DNA of 53,144 nucleotides from Erythrobacter sp. (GCF_023653175.1 NZ_JAMNXL010000006.1:1-53144); one strand, 5' to 3'; shown: positions 21,035-30,666, counted from the first letter of the stretch. Notes: generated from the letters alone by a model not told the origin. Made by a program: numbers and translations.

Positions 21035-21517
21035 ATGAAGCGCCATCTCGTCGAACGCGAACTCACCTCGGAAGGCCCGCGGCAGCGTCCGGCAGGCCCC
21101 GGCGGCCTAGCGCGGTCACGCTCGGTGACGGTCAATCTCGCCGAGAGCCCGCTCGCCTGGCTGCATGCGCGCGGGCATCTGTCTGAGCGCCTGTTCGACG
21201 CGGGCGAGGCGCTGCGCGCGGATTACGAACGCGCCCAGCTGCCGGCGAGCATCACCATGCGCTGGGACCCGGTGCGATCGAAGTCGACCGCGCCGGGCGG
21301 CCTCGACCCTTCCGAGAAGCACATCGCCGCGCGGCGGCGTTTCGATGGGGCGATTTCTGCAGCGGGGCGCGGGCTGGAGGACATCCTGTGGCGCGTGGTC
21401 TGCGCGGGCGAGGCGCTTCCGCAAGCGGAAAAGCATCTCGGCTGGCCCTCGCGCAGCGGCAAGCTGGTGCTGCGGATCGCGCTCGAGCGGGTGGCGGATT
21501 ACTACCGGATCAGGTGA
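21035..21517 (+). CDS. DUF6456-like domain protein (possible GafZ / GafA C-terminal-like)
   Basis: NLAESPLAWLHARG...LFDAGEALRADYERAQLPASITMRWD...LGWPSRSGKLVLRIALERVADYYRIR fits the DUF6456 pattern as remembered; GGAGG RBS 8 nt before ATG 21035. Confidence 0.7.
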   Translation: MKRHLVERELTSEGPRQRPAGPGGLARSRSVTVNLAESPLAWLHARGHLSERLFDAGEALRADYERAQLPASITMRWDPVRSKSTAPGGLDPSEKHIAARRRFDGAISAAGRGLEDILWRVVCAGEALPQAEKHLGWPSRSGKLVLRIALERVADYYRIR

Positions 21518-21523
21518 GGCGGA

Positions 21524-22126
21524 TCAGGTGAGGCGGGCGGCAACCGCCGCGCGCAAGGGGGGCAGCACCTCGGCCTCGAACCACGGGTTCTTGGCCATCC
21601 ACAGGCGCGACCGCCAGGCGGGGTGGGGGAGCGCGACCCGATTGCCGAACTGTCCGAAGGCGCGCACGCGCTGGGTCATGGGCCAGCCCTTGGTCTCGGG
21701 CAGATAGCGGGCCTGCGCATGGGTGCCGACGAGCAGGGTTAGCCGGTCCTCAGGCAGGTGGCTGAGGACGGCGTCATGCCACTGCGGCGCACACTCGCGG
21801 CGCGGCGGGGCATCGCCGCCCGCCGCCTTGCCGGGGTAGCAGAAGCCCATCGGCATCTGCGCGAGCCTTGCCTCGTCGTAGAAGGTGGGCTTGTCGATCC
21901 CGAGCCAGCCGCGCAGCCGGTCGCCGCTGTCGTCGTCCCATGGCACGCCCGAGAGGTGCACCTTGGTGCCGGGTGCCTGGCCGATGATGAGGATGCGCGC
22001 GGTCGCCGAGAAGCGGGTGATCGGGCGCGGGCCCAAGGGCAGGTGCGCCGCGCACAGGGTGCAGGCGTTGATGGCGGCCTTGAGGTCGTCGATGCTGTCC
22101 TGTGCCCCCTCTGCGGGTGCGCTCAT
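21524..22126 (-). CDS. uracil-DNA glycosylase family protein
   Basis: ILIIGQAPGTKVHLSGVPWDDDSGDRLRGWLGI...CYPGKAAGGDAPPR...LLVGTHAQ...LPHPAWRSRLWM. Confidence 0.88.
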   Translation of the reverse strand: MSAPAEGAQDSIDDLKAAINACTLCAAHLPLGPRPITRFSATARILIIGQAPGTKVHLSGVPWDDDSGDRLRGWLGIDKPTFYDEARLAQMPMGFCYPGKAAGGDAPPRRECAPQWHDAVLSHLPEDRLTLLVGTHAQARYLPETKGWPMTQRVRAFGQFGNRVALPHPAWRSRLWMAKNPWFEAEVLPPLRAAVAARLT

Positions 22127-23958
22127 CCCTCGACCAGCTCGGCGAGGGTGAGCCAGCGCTCTTCGGCCGCGTCCTTCTCGGCCCGCGCATTGGCGATGCC
22201 TTGCGAGATGGCGGCGAAGCGGGCGGGGTCGGTGGTGTAGAGCGCGGGGTCCGAGAGCAGCGCCTCACCCTTGGCGATCGCGGCGTCGAGTTCGGCGATC
22301 CGGGCGGGCAGGATCTCGTAGTCGCGCTGGTCCTTGTAGGACAGTTTCGGCGCGGCGGCGGGCCGGGCGGTGGCGGCCGGTTGTTGAGCAGTCGTTGCAC
22401 GGTCGTGCGCAGGTGGTTGCGCGGTCTTGCCGGGCTTGTGCGCGGGCCGTCGCTTGGCTTCCCAGTCGGCGTAACCGCCTGCGACAATGTCCACCTTGCC
22501 CGACCCGTCGAGCCCCAAGGTGACGGTGACGGTGCGGTCGAGGAAGTCGCGATCGTGGCTGACGATCAGCACGGTGCCGTCGAAATCGGCGATGACTTCC
22601 TGAAGAAGATCAAGGGTTTCAAGATCGAGGTCGTTGGTCGGCTCGTCGAGCACCAGCAGGTTGGCGGTGCGCGCGAACTCGCGGGCGAGCAGGAGGCGCG
22701 AGCGCTCTCCGCCCGAGAGGATGCCGATCTTGGTGTCGACGAGGCCGGGATCGAACAGGAAGTCCTTGAGATAGGCCATGACATGCTTGCGCACCCCCCG
22801 AACGTCGATCCAGTCGCCGCCCTCGGCCAAGACCTGGCGGACCGTCGCGCCCGGTGCGAGGAGTGTCCTCTGCTGGTCGATCATCACCCCCGACAAGGTG
22901 CGCGCGTGGGTGACGGAACCGGTGTCGCTCTCGATCTCTTTGGTGAGCAATTTCAACAGCGTGGTCTTGCCTGCGCCGTTCGACCCGACGATTCCGATGC
23001 GGTCGCCGTTCTGGATGCGCAAGCTGAAGGGCTTGATGACCGCGCGCTCCCCGTAAGTCTTTGAAATATTTTCGGCGACGATCACCGACTTCGACTTGAA
23101 GTCATCGTCGCTCGCCAGTTTCAGCTTGGCAGTGCCCGCGCCCGAGATCATCGCCGCCCTGACGGCGCGCATCTGGTGAAGCTTCTCGAGCCGCCCCTGG
23201 TTGCGCTTGCGCCTTGCGGTCACCCCGCGCTCGAGCCAGTGCGCCTCGATTTTCAGTTTCGCATCAAGGCGATCCGCGTTGCGTGCCTCCTCGGCGTAGA
23301 CGGTCTCCTCCCACGCCTCGTAGCCGCCGAAGCCGACCTCCTTGCGCCGCATCGTCCCGCGGTCGAGCCACAGGGTCGCGCGAGTCAGGCGGGTGAGGAA
23401 GGTGCGGTCGTGGCTGATGGTGATGAAGGCACCGCGGTAGCGCGAGAGCCAGTCCTCGAGCCACTCGATGGCGGCAAGATCGAGGTGGTTGGTCGGCTCG
23501 TCGAGGAGGAGCAGGTCGGGGTCCTGCGCCAGCGCGCGGGCGATCGCGGCGCGGCGCTTCTCGCCGCCGCTGGCGGTGGCGGCCGGGCGGCTCATGTCGA
23601 TGCCGAGCTGGCCGGCGATGGCCTCGACCTCGTGTCGCTCAGGCGGATCCTCGCCGCCGATGGCAAAGTCCATCAACGTCGCATGTGGTGCAAAGTCGGG
23701 GTCCTGCTCGAGCGACACGATGCGCGTGCCCGGCTTGACGCGGCGCTGGCCCCTGTCGGGCTCGAGCCGCCCTGTGACGAGGCGCAGAAGCGTGGTCTTG
23801 CCCGCGCCATTGCGCCCGATCAGCGCCAGCCGGTCACCGGGCAGCACATGCAGGTCGATCGGCGCCGCGCCGCTGGTCGGGGTCGGCCCGCCGAACAGCC
23901 AGCGGCCGCCCTGCTGCAAGGCCACGCCTTCGAGCGAGAAGATGGGAGGCTGTGCCAT
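22123..23958 (-). CDS. ABC-F family ATP-binding cassette protein
   Basis: Two Walker A motifs (GRNGAGKTTLLRL, GSNGAGKTTLLKL), ASGGEKRR and LSGGERSRLLLA signatures, no TM region. Confidence 0.95.
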   Translation of the reverse strand: MAQPPIFSLEGVALQQGGRWLFGGPTPTSGAAPIDLHVLPGDRLALIGRNGAGKTTLLRLVTGRLEPDRGQRRVKPGTRIVSLEQDPDFAPHATLMDFAIGGEDPPERHEVEAIAGQLGIDMSRPAATASGGEKRRAAIARALAQDPDLLLLDEPTNHLDLAAIEWLEDWLSRYRGAFITISHDRTFLTRLTRATLWLDRGTMRRKEVGFGGYEAWEETVYAEEARNADRLDAKLKIEAHWLERGVTARRKRNQGRLEKLHQMRAVRAAMISGAGTAKLKLASDDDFKSKSVIVAENISKTYGERAVIKPFSLRIQNGDRIGIVGSNGAGKTTLLKLLTKEIESDTGSVTHARTLSGVMIDQQRTLLAPGATVRQVLAEGGDWIDVRGVRKHVMAYLKDFLFDPGLVDTKIGILSGGERSRLLLAREFARTANLLVLDEPTNDLDLETLDLLQEVIADFDGTVLIVSHDRDFLDRTVTVTLGLDGSGKVDIVAGGYADWEAKRRPAHKPGKTAQPPAHDRATTAQQPAATARPAAAPKLSYKDQRDYEILPARIAELDAAIAKGEALLSDPALYTTDPARFAAISQGIANARAEKDAAEERWLTLAELVEG

Positions 23959-24072
23959 GGTGCGCCGCACCTAGGGACTGCGCGGCCAAGCGGCAAGCCT
24001 GCGTATCCCGCGTGGTTCAGTCTCGCGAAAGGCGAGGCGTTCCAAAGGCGCGGCTAATCGGAGGAATTGCAT

Positions 24073-24804
24073 ATGTTGAAGCCTGCCACCCTGTTCGCTG
24101 CCGCCTCGGCGCTGATGCTGCCCGCTGCCGCTTTCGCCGCGCCGCAGGTCAATCTTGCGCCCACGGGGCCGGTGGTCGAACTCAGCATCTACGAGAGCAT
24201 CGATGCCTCGCCCGATCAGGTCACGATCGGCGCGGGCGTCACCACCACCGCGCCCTCGGCCAGCGAGGCGATGCGCCAGAACGCGGCCGAGATGACCAAG
24301 GTGATCGCCCGCATCAAGGCGCTCGGGATCGCCGAGAAGGACATCCAGACCGCTGGCATCGCGCTCGGCCCGCAATATGACTATCAGGACAGCGGGCCGG
24401 TCTTCCGCGGCTATCAGGCCAGCAACCGGGTGAGCGTCATCCTGCGCAAGATCGACGATACCGGCCGCGTGCTCGATGCGCTGGTCGAAGCGGGCGCGAC
24501 CGACATCGGCGGACCGAGTTTCACCATCGCCGACGACACCGCCATCAAGGAGCAGGCCCGCAAGGCCGCCGTCGCGCGCGGCGCGGCGCAGGCGCGGGCC
24601 TATGCGGCGATGCTCGGCTATGCGGACATCCGGGTGCTTGCCGTTGCGGAGAGCATCGAGGGCAGCGTGCCGCTCTACGCGGCCGCCAAGACGGTGGCAC
24701 TCGAGGCGACCTCCACCCCGATCCAGCCCGGTCGGGTCTCGACCGGGGTCAACGTGACGATCACCTACGAATTGGTCGGCAAATCCGCCGCCGGAACCGG
24801 TTAA
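24073..24804 (+). CDS. SIMPL (DUF541) domain secreted protein
   Basis: Signal peptide; DQVTIGAGVTTTAPSASEAMRQNAAEMTKVIARIKALGIAEKDIQTAGIALGPQYDY. Confidence 0.9.
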   Translation: MLKPATLFAAASALMLPAAAFAAPQVNLAPTGPVVELSIYESIDASPDQVTIGAGVTTTAPSASEAMRQNAAEMTKVIARIKALGIAEKDIQTAGIALGPQYDYQDSGPVFRGYQASNRVSVILRKIDDTGRVLDALVEAGATDIGGPSFTIADDTAIKEQARKAAVARGAAQARAYAAMLGYADIRVLAVAESIEGSVPLYAAAKTVALEATSTPIQPGRVSTGVNVTITYELVGKSAAGTG

Positions 24805-24851
24805 GCCATTCACGGCTTGTTCAATGGACATCTGCTAGGCACAATCCTGTC

Positions 24852-25163
24852 ATGAACCTTCGCTCCGCCATCCTCCTTGCCTCGCTTGCCGCCGCCACGC
24901 TGGCGGGTGCGCCCGCGTCTGCGGAGCCGGACAAGCTGCGCGGCGAGCAGGGCGAGGCGCGGCGCGAGGCGCAGGCAGGCAACATCATGCGTTCCGGCGA
25001 GATCGAGGCGAAGATCCTGCCCCAGATGCGCGATGCCGAATATCTCGGCTTTGCCTACGATTCGACCGCGCGCGCCTATCGCCTCAAGTTCATCAAGGAT
25101 GGCCGCGTCACCTATGTCGATGTCGACGCCCGCACCGGGCGCATCATCGGCCGTTCGCGCTGA
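24852..25163 (+). CDS. PepSY-domain periplasmic protein
   Basis: Signal peptide; EYLGFAYDSTARAYRLKFIKDGRVTYVDVDARTGRIIGRSR. Confidence 0.8.
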   Translation: MNLRSAILLASLAAATLAGAPASAEPDKLRGEQGEARREAQAGNIMRSGEIEAKILPQMRDAEYLGFAYDSTARAYRLKFIKDGRVTYVDVDARTGRIIGRSR

Positions 25164-25283
25164 CGGCGGGCTGATGGGCACTGAGCGGGGGAAAGCGGCC
25201 CGAAGGGCGCAAGCGCCTTGCTTGACGCCTGCGGCCCAAAAGCGCACGAACCCAGCGGACATCAATCAGGAAACCGGGGACCC

Positions 25284-25961
25284 ATGCGCATTCTGATCGT
25301 CGAAGACGAACCGACCCTTGGCGCACAGTTGAAGGCGACGCTGGAGGGGCAGGGCTATGCCGTAGACCTCTCGGTCGATGGCGAGGACGGGCACTTCATG
25401 GGCTCGACCGAGGATTACGATGCGGTGGTGCTTGACCTTGGCCTGCCCGAGATCGACGGGCTGACCGTGCTCGGCATGTGGCGGCGCGAGGGCCGGGCCT
25501 TCCCGGTGCTGGTGCTGACCGCGCGCGATTCATGGAGCGACAAGGTCGCAGGCCTCGATGCGGGCGCCGACGATTACCTCGCCAAGCCGTTCCAGACCGA
25601 GGAACTGATCGCCCGCCTGCGCGCGCTGATCCGCCGCGCGAGCGGCAATACTTCCTCTGAACTCACCGCCGGTGACGTGCGGCTCGATACCCGCTCGGGC
25701 CGGGTGACGCTCGCAGGCGAGCCGGTCAAGCTGACCGCGCAGGAATACAAGCTGCTGAGCTACCTCATGCACCACAAGGGCAAGGTGGTGAGCCGCACCG
25801 AACTGATCGAACACATCTACGATCAGGACTTCGACCGGGATTCGAACACCATCGAAGTCTTCGTCACCCGCATCCGCAAGAAGCTCGGCGCAGACGTGAT
25901 AACCACCATCCGTGGCCTCGGTTACAGCCTCGACGACCCCGCCGACCAGCCGCGCGCCTGA
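25284..25961 (+). CDS. OmpR/PhoB-type response regulator
   Basis: MRILIVEDEPTLGAQLKATLEGQGYAVD...DAVVLDLGLPEIDG...winged-helix VVSRTELIEHIYDQDFDRDSNTIEVFVTRIRKKLG. Confidence 0.96.
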   Translation: MRILIVEDEPTLGAQLKATLEGQGYAVDLSVDGEDGHFMGSTEDYDAVVLDLGLPEIDGLTVLGMWRREGRAFPVLVLTARDSWSDKVAGLDAGADDYLAKPFQTEELIARLRALIRRASGNTSSELTAGDVRLDTRSGRVTLAGEPVKLTAQEYKLLSYLMHHKGKVVSRTELIEHIYDQDFDRDSNTIEVFVTRIRKKLGADVITTIRGLGYSLDDPADQPRA

Positions 25962-27417
25962 GGCGCCGGCCGGCGGCGGCGATGCCTCCGTGACCTTGCC
26001 TGCGGGCGGGGCGAAGGACGTGCACGAGGCCGCCCCGGCACCCGCCGTTTCCAAGCCGCGCGCCAGCCTCGCCCGGCGCATGGGGCTGATCGCGGCGGGG
26101 TGGATCTTCGTGCTCCTGCTGGGCGGCGGCCTCGCGCTCGAACGCACCCTGACCTCGCAGGTCGAGGCCAATTTCGACGAACAGCTCGATTACCAGCTCA
26201 CCGCGATGATCGCCTCGGCCGAGATCGATGCCAGCGGGGAGGTGTGGTTCTACCGCACGCTGGGCGACCAGCGCTTCCTCGAGCCCGGCAGCGGGCTCTA
26301 TTGGCAGATCTCGGGCGGCAATTTCGAACCCTGGCCCTCGCGCAGCCTGTGGGACCGGACGCTGAAGCTCCACGGGGCCGAGGGGAAGGGCGCGCACTTC
26401 GACAGCGAGGTGCACATATACAATTCCGACCAGTTCGCCGGCGAGCCGCTGCGGATTGCCGAGCGCACTGTGATCCTCCCCGGAAGCGAGACGCGCTGGA
26501 CCTTCGCGGTTGCCAGCGCCACCGAGCAGATGGACACGCAGATCGGGCGCGTGCGGCTGATCCTGATCTGGAGCTTTGCGGTGCTCGGCCTCGGCCTGCT
26601 TGTCATGGCGCTGCTCCAGATCCGCTACGGCCTCTCGCCCTTGCGACGCGTGCGCGCGGCGATTCAGAACCTGCGCACCACCGGCGCGAACCGCATCACC
26701 GATCCCCTCCCACTGGAAGTGCAGCCGCTGGTCGAGGAGCTGAACGCGCTGCTCGAACATTCCGAGCGGCAGGCCGAGGAAGCGCGGCGGCACGCGGGCA
26801 ATCTGGCACATGCATTGAAGACCCCGCTCACCGTGCTCACCAATGCTGCGACCGCGCGCGCGCCCGACCTCGGCGATGCGGTGATGCGCGAGACCCGGAC
26901 GATGCAGCGCCATGTCGACCACCACCTCGCCCGCGCCCGCGCCGTCGGCCGCCGCGCGGTTGGGCATGCGCGCACCAATGTGATGGCGAGCGCCGAGGCC
27001 GTGCGCCGCGCGGTCGAAAGGCTCTATCCCGAGGGGCGGCTGGACATTGCGGGCGACCGGGAGGCGCTGGTCTCGCTCGAACGGCAGGACCTCGACGAAC
27101 TGCTCGGCAACCTGATCGAGAACGCGGCGAAGTATGGCGGCGGCTCCGTGTTCGTCACCATCGACCCCGACGAGGCCGAGCGCGACCCGAAGATGTGCCT
27201 CATCTGGGTCGAGGATGACGGCACGGGCATTCCCGAGGCCGAGCGCATCCGCATCTTCGATCGCGGCGTCCGGCTCGACACCGGCAAGCCCGGCACCGGC
27301 CTCGGCCTTGCGATCGTGCGCGATGTGGCGGAGATCTACGGCGGCAGCGTTATGCTCGGGGAGAGCGAAGATCTCGGCGGGCTGCTGGTCGAACTGCGTC
27401 TGCCGCGCGCCGATTGA
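25912..27417 (+). CDS. PhoQ-like sensor histidine kinase
   Basis: Two TM segments, GNLAHALKTPLTVLTNAA H-box, LGNLIENAAKYGG N-box, PGTGLGLAIVRDVAEIYGG; start uncertain, overlaps the response regulator. Confidence 0.92.
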   Translation: MASVTASTTPPTSRAPEAPAGGGDASVTLPAGGAKDVHEAAPAPAVSKPRASLARRMGLIAAGWIFVLLLGGGLALERTLTSQVEANFDEQLDYQLTAMIASAEIDASGEVWFYRTLGDQRFLEPGSGLYWQISGGNFEPWPSRSLWDRTLKLHGAEGKGAHFDSEVHIYNSDQFAGEPLRIAERTVILPGSETRWTFAVASATEQMDTQIGRVRLILIWSFAVLGLGLLVMALLQIRYGLSPLRRVRAAIQNLRTTGANRITDPLPLEVQPLVEELNALLEHSERQAEEARRHAGNLAHALKTPLTVLTNAATARAPDLGDAVMRETRTMQRHVDHHLARARAVGRRAVGHARTNVMASAEAVRRAVERLYPEGRLDIAGDREALVSLERQDLDELLGNLIENAAKYGGGSVFVTIDPDEAERDPKMCLIWVEDDGTGIPEAERIRIFDRGVRLDTGKPGTGLGLAIVRDVAEIYGGSVMLGESEDLGGLLVELRLPRAD

Positions 27418-27493
27418 GCCTGCGCGAAGGGTTTTTTCAGCGCCAGCGTTATAGGGGCGAAGACACCGCCGCAAACAGGCCATTTGCGAACCT

Positions 27494-28111
27494 ATGAACA
27501 CTGCGACCGAGCCAGCTCCCGCGACCATGCTCGCCCCGCCGCCGGGCGATGATGCGGCGTGGGCGGCTCGGGTGGCGGCGCGCGAGCCGCAAGCCTTGCG
27601 GGAGATGATCGCGCGGCACGGCGCGGCGCTCCACCGAGTCGCCTATCGGATGACCGGCGACGCGCACGAGGCCGAGGACATCGTGCAGGAGGCGATGCTG
27701 CGACTGTGGGACAATGCGCCCGCCATCGCGGCCAAGCATCCTGTCGGCAGCCAGGCGGCGGCGCGGCTCAGGCTAGGCGGCTGGCTCCAGCGGGTGGCGA
27801 CCAACCTCGCCATCGACCGCCTGCGCCGCGCCCGGCGCCTGTCGGGAGGCGAGGTGCCCGAGGAGGAGGACGGCGCCCCGCTGGCCGATGCAGTGATCGA
27901 GGCGGGTGAGCGCGACAATCTGGCGCGCTCGCTGGTGCTCGGCCTGCCCGAACGCCAGCGCGCCGCGATCGTGCTGACCTATTACGAGGAGCTGCCCAAT
28001 GCTGAGGCGGCCGAAGCGATGGATATGAACATCAAGGCCTTCGAAAGCCTGCTCCACCGTGCCCGGACGGCGCTGCGGCAGGCCCTGACGGCGCAAGGAG
28101 ATGCGCCATGA
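27494..28111 (+). CDS. ECF-type RNA polymerase sigma factor
   Basis: LHRVAYRMTGDAHEAEDIVQEAMLRLWDNA and LVLGLPERQRAAIVLTYYEELPNAEAAEAMDMNIKAFESLLHRARTALRQAL. Confidence 0.93.
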   Translation: MNTATEPAPATMLAPPPGDDAAWAARVAAREPQALREMIARHGAALHRVAYRMTGDAHEAEDIVQEAMLRLWDNAPAIAAKHPVGSQAAARLRLGGWLQRVATNLAIDRLRRARRLSGGEVPEEEDGAPLADAVIEAGERDNLARSLVLGLPERQRAAIVLTYYEELPNAEAAEAMDMNIKAFESLLHRARTALRQALTAQGDAP

Positions 28112-29031
28112 GCGTGAACGAACAAGCCAACAGGGGCACCGGCCCCATTGCCCCCGGCAGCCCGCTCGCGCGTGTGCTGGACGGCTACGGTGCGCCCGAT
28201 CTTCCCGCAGGCTTTGCCGAGCGGGTGCTCGCCGCTGCCGAAGCACGCCCCGCTCCGCTCCCCGACCTGCGCCGCCCTGTGCGCAGCCGCCGCTGGCGGA
28301 TAGGCCAGCGCATCGCCATCGGCGTCGCCAGCTTCGGCGCGCTCGCGAGTGCGGCGGCGGCGACGGGCCTGCTCGAGCAGCTCGCCATCCCCGTGCCCTC
28401 GGCCAACAAAGTGTGGGCCAGCCTCACCGGCAGCGCGCCGGCCGCGGCCGCGCCCGAGCCGGTCGTCGCCGCGCCCGCGCCTGCTCCCACCTCCGCAGCC
28501 GTAGTCATCGACGGCCCGATCGACACGCCCGAGGAATTGCAGGAGACCTTCCGCCGCGTCGATCAGGTGCGCGCAGGCCGCCGCGAGGAGCGTCGCGCGA
28601 TCATCGACCAGCGCATCAAGTCCGAGATCGAGCGCCGCCGCGCCGCAGGGCTCCCTGTGCCTGCGCCCGAGGAAGAGGCGCGGCTGCGCGCCCGGATCGA
28701 ACAGGCGGTCACGGCCCGCGAACAGCGCGCCGATGCCGCCGCCGCCGCACGGCGCGAGGCGATGCAGCGCAAGGTCGAGAACGGCGAGGCGCTGACCCGC
28801 GAGGACATGACCGGCCGCAAGCCGGTCAGCCCCGAGGCGCGCGAGCGGTTCCGCGGCCTGCGCGACCTGCCCCCCGGCGAGCGCGCCAAGGCGTGGCGCG
28901 AGCTGTCGCCCGAGGAGCGCCGCGCGCTCGCCGACGAGCTGCGTGCCCGCCGCGCGGCGCGGTTGCCCCAGCCACCTGCGCCCGAGCCTGCTGATGTCCC
29001 GGCACAGGACACCCCGCCGCCTTCCGAATGA
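28108..29031 (+). CDS. single-TM protein with DUF3106-like C-terminus (candidate sigma-factor partner)
   Basis: ATGA overlap with the sigma gene; TM near RIAIGVASFGALASAAAATGLL; FRGLRDLPPGERAKAWRELSPEERRALADELRAR. Confidence 0.6.
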   Translation: MSVNEQANRGTGPIAPGSPLARVLDGYGAPDLPAGFAERVLAAAEARPAPLPDLRRPVRSRRWRIGQRIAIGVASFGALASAAAATGLLEQLAIPVPSANKVWASLTGSAPAAAAPEPVVAAPAPAPTSAAVVIDGPIDTPEELQETFRRVDQVRAGRREERRAIIDQRIKSEIERRRAAGLPVPAPEEEARLRARIEQAVTAREQRADAAAAARREAMQRKVENGEALTREDMTGRKPVSPEARERFRGLRDLPPGERAKAWRELSPEERRALADELRARRAARLPQPPAPEPADVPAQDTPPPSE

Positions 29032-29152
29032 AATTCTCCGGCGGCCGCGAAGGGCATTTGCGGCTGCGGCGTTGAAGTCTTGTCACCGGCAGCGCCTCAG
29101 CTTGCCGCCGCCGGGACAGATCAACGCCTTGAAGGCATGGAGGAATGTGACG

Positions 29153-29710
29153 ATGTTCAAGACCCCGATGATGATCGCCTCGCTCGCCGCAATTGCGCTT
29201 GCCGCGCCTCTTGCCGCGCAGGAGAAGAGCCGCACCAAGACCTATGATGGTCCCAACGCCACCGCGACCAAGACCACCACCGTCAACCCCGAAACCGGCA
29301 CCGCCACCCGCGACCGCGCGGTGACCAACGTCAGCACCGGCAAGACCGCCACCAGCAGCGCCGTGCGCCAGCGCACCGAGACCGGCTCGACCATCGGCGT
29401 CGTCCAGACCGGCCCGAACGGCGGCACCCGCAGCCTCGAGGGCGAGCGCGTGCGCACCGAAGGGGGCTCGACCTTCACCGGCAGCGCCACCGGTCGCGGC
29501 GGCCAGACCTACGGGCTTGGGGGCAGCCGCAGCCGTGACGGCCAGGGCAATTCGCAGGCGAGCCAGAGCGTCACCAACGGCGCGGGCGAGACCATCGCCG
29601 CGCGCGACCGCGTCACCACTCGCGGCAATGGCCAGGTCAGCACCACCGTCAACAAGACCCGCGCCCAGGGCGTCTCGCGCCCGCCGCGCGCTCGCCGCCC
29701 GCGCGGCTGA
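29153..29710 (+). CDS. secreted low-complexity Thr/Gly/Ser-rich protein
   Basis: Signal peptide MFKTPMMIASLAAIALAAPLAAQ, then TxTxxxPETGTATRDRAVTN-like composition. Confidence 0.7.
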   Translation: MFKTPMMIASLAAIALAAPLAAQEKSRTKTYDGPNATATKTTTVNPETGTATRDRAVTNVSTGKTATSSAVRQRTETGSTIGVVQTGPNGGTRSLEGERVRTEGGSTFTGSATGRGGQTYGLGGSRSRDGQGNSQASQSVTNGAGETIAARDRVTTRGNGQVSTTVNKTRAQGVSRPPRARRPRG

Positions 29711-29789
29711 AGATCACGATTGCGCCGCTCCGGCAGGCGGCGTGGCCCCGCTCGCCTGCCCGTTGTTCTTGCAAAGGAGCGCGCGTTCT

Positions 29790-29830
29790 GGGGCACGCCG
29801 GCCGGACAAGCGGCGGCGTGCCCCTTTTTT
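29790..29830 (+). terminator. Rho-independent terminator
   Basis: GGGGCACGCCG...CGGCGTGCCCC stem followed by TTTTTT. Confidence 0.85.
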
Positions 29831-29904
29831 GCACGCCCGGTTCACCGCCGGTTCAAGCCCTCCAAGCGACTGAATTCGCGTAGCGCTTGTCTGGAGGCGA
29901 TGAC

Positions 29905-30282
29905 GTGAACCGAGGCCCCCGCACCGTCCTGATCCTCGCCCCGTTGCTGCTCACCGGATGCGCCGCGGATTCGCTCGAGGCCGAGCGCACGGTGTTCCAC
30001 AACCCCTATGCCCCGGCGGCCCTCGACCCGGACGGGATCGGCCCGCAATGCGAGACCACCGCGCGGGCTGGTGATGCGACCTGTCTTGGCGTGCCGCTCA
30101 CGCGGAAGGGGCGGGGCAATGCCATCGGGGTGCCGCTCGCCGAGGGGCCGCGCCTCACCCGCGCCCAGCGCCGCCTGCTGCGCGAGCGTGCCGAACTGCT
30201 TGAAGCGCTGCGCCAGCAACCGGCGATCCCGCCGCCGCTTCCGCCTCCGCCACCGATAGCCGCGCCAACGCCGGCGCCGTGA
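29905..30282 (+). CDS. putative lipoprotein
   Basis: GTG start; VLILAPLLLTGCAAD lipobox. Confidence 0.6.
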   Translation: MNRGPRTVLILAPLLLTGCAADSLEAERTVFHNPYAPAALDPDGIGPQCETTARAGDATCLGVPLTRKGRGNAIGVPLAEGPRLTRAQRRLLRERAELLEALRQQPAIPPPLPPPPPIAAPTPAP

Positions 30283-30288
30283 ACCGCC

Positions 30289-30597
30289 TCAGCCCGCTGC
30301 TGCGCGTTCGTGGTGGCGGATCACCTCGTCGATGATGAAGCGCAGGAACTTCTCGGAGAACTCGGGGTCGAGATCGGCCTCCTCCGACAGCTTCCTCAGC
30401 CGCGCGATCTGGCGCGCCTCGCGCTCGGGATCGGCGGGGGGGAGGGTGGCTTTCGCCTTGTACTCGCCCACGGCTTGCGTGATCCGGAACCGCTCGGCCA
30501 GCATGTGGATGATCGCCGCATCGATATTGTCGATGCTCTTGCGGAAGCCTGCCAGAATCGGATCGGGCTCGGTTGGGTGTTGCGGATCATGCGCCAT
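30289..30597 (-). CDS. chorismate mutase
   Basis: FRKSIDNIDAAIIHMLAERFRITQAVGEYKAKATLPPADPEREARQIARL. Confidence 0.92.
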   Translation of the reverse strand: MAHDPQHPTEPDPILAGFRKSIDNIDAAIIHMLAERFRITQAVGEYKAKATLPPADPEREARQIARLRKLSEEADLDPEFSEKFLRFIIDEVIRHHERAAAG

Positions 30598-30666
30598 CGC
30601 GCGCGAAACTAGCAGCAATTCTGCGCTTGCCAAGCACGCTGGGGCCGCCCTAGGAGCCAAGGCAGC

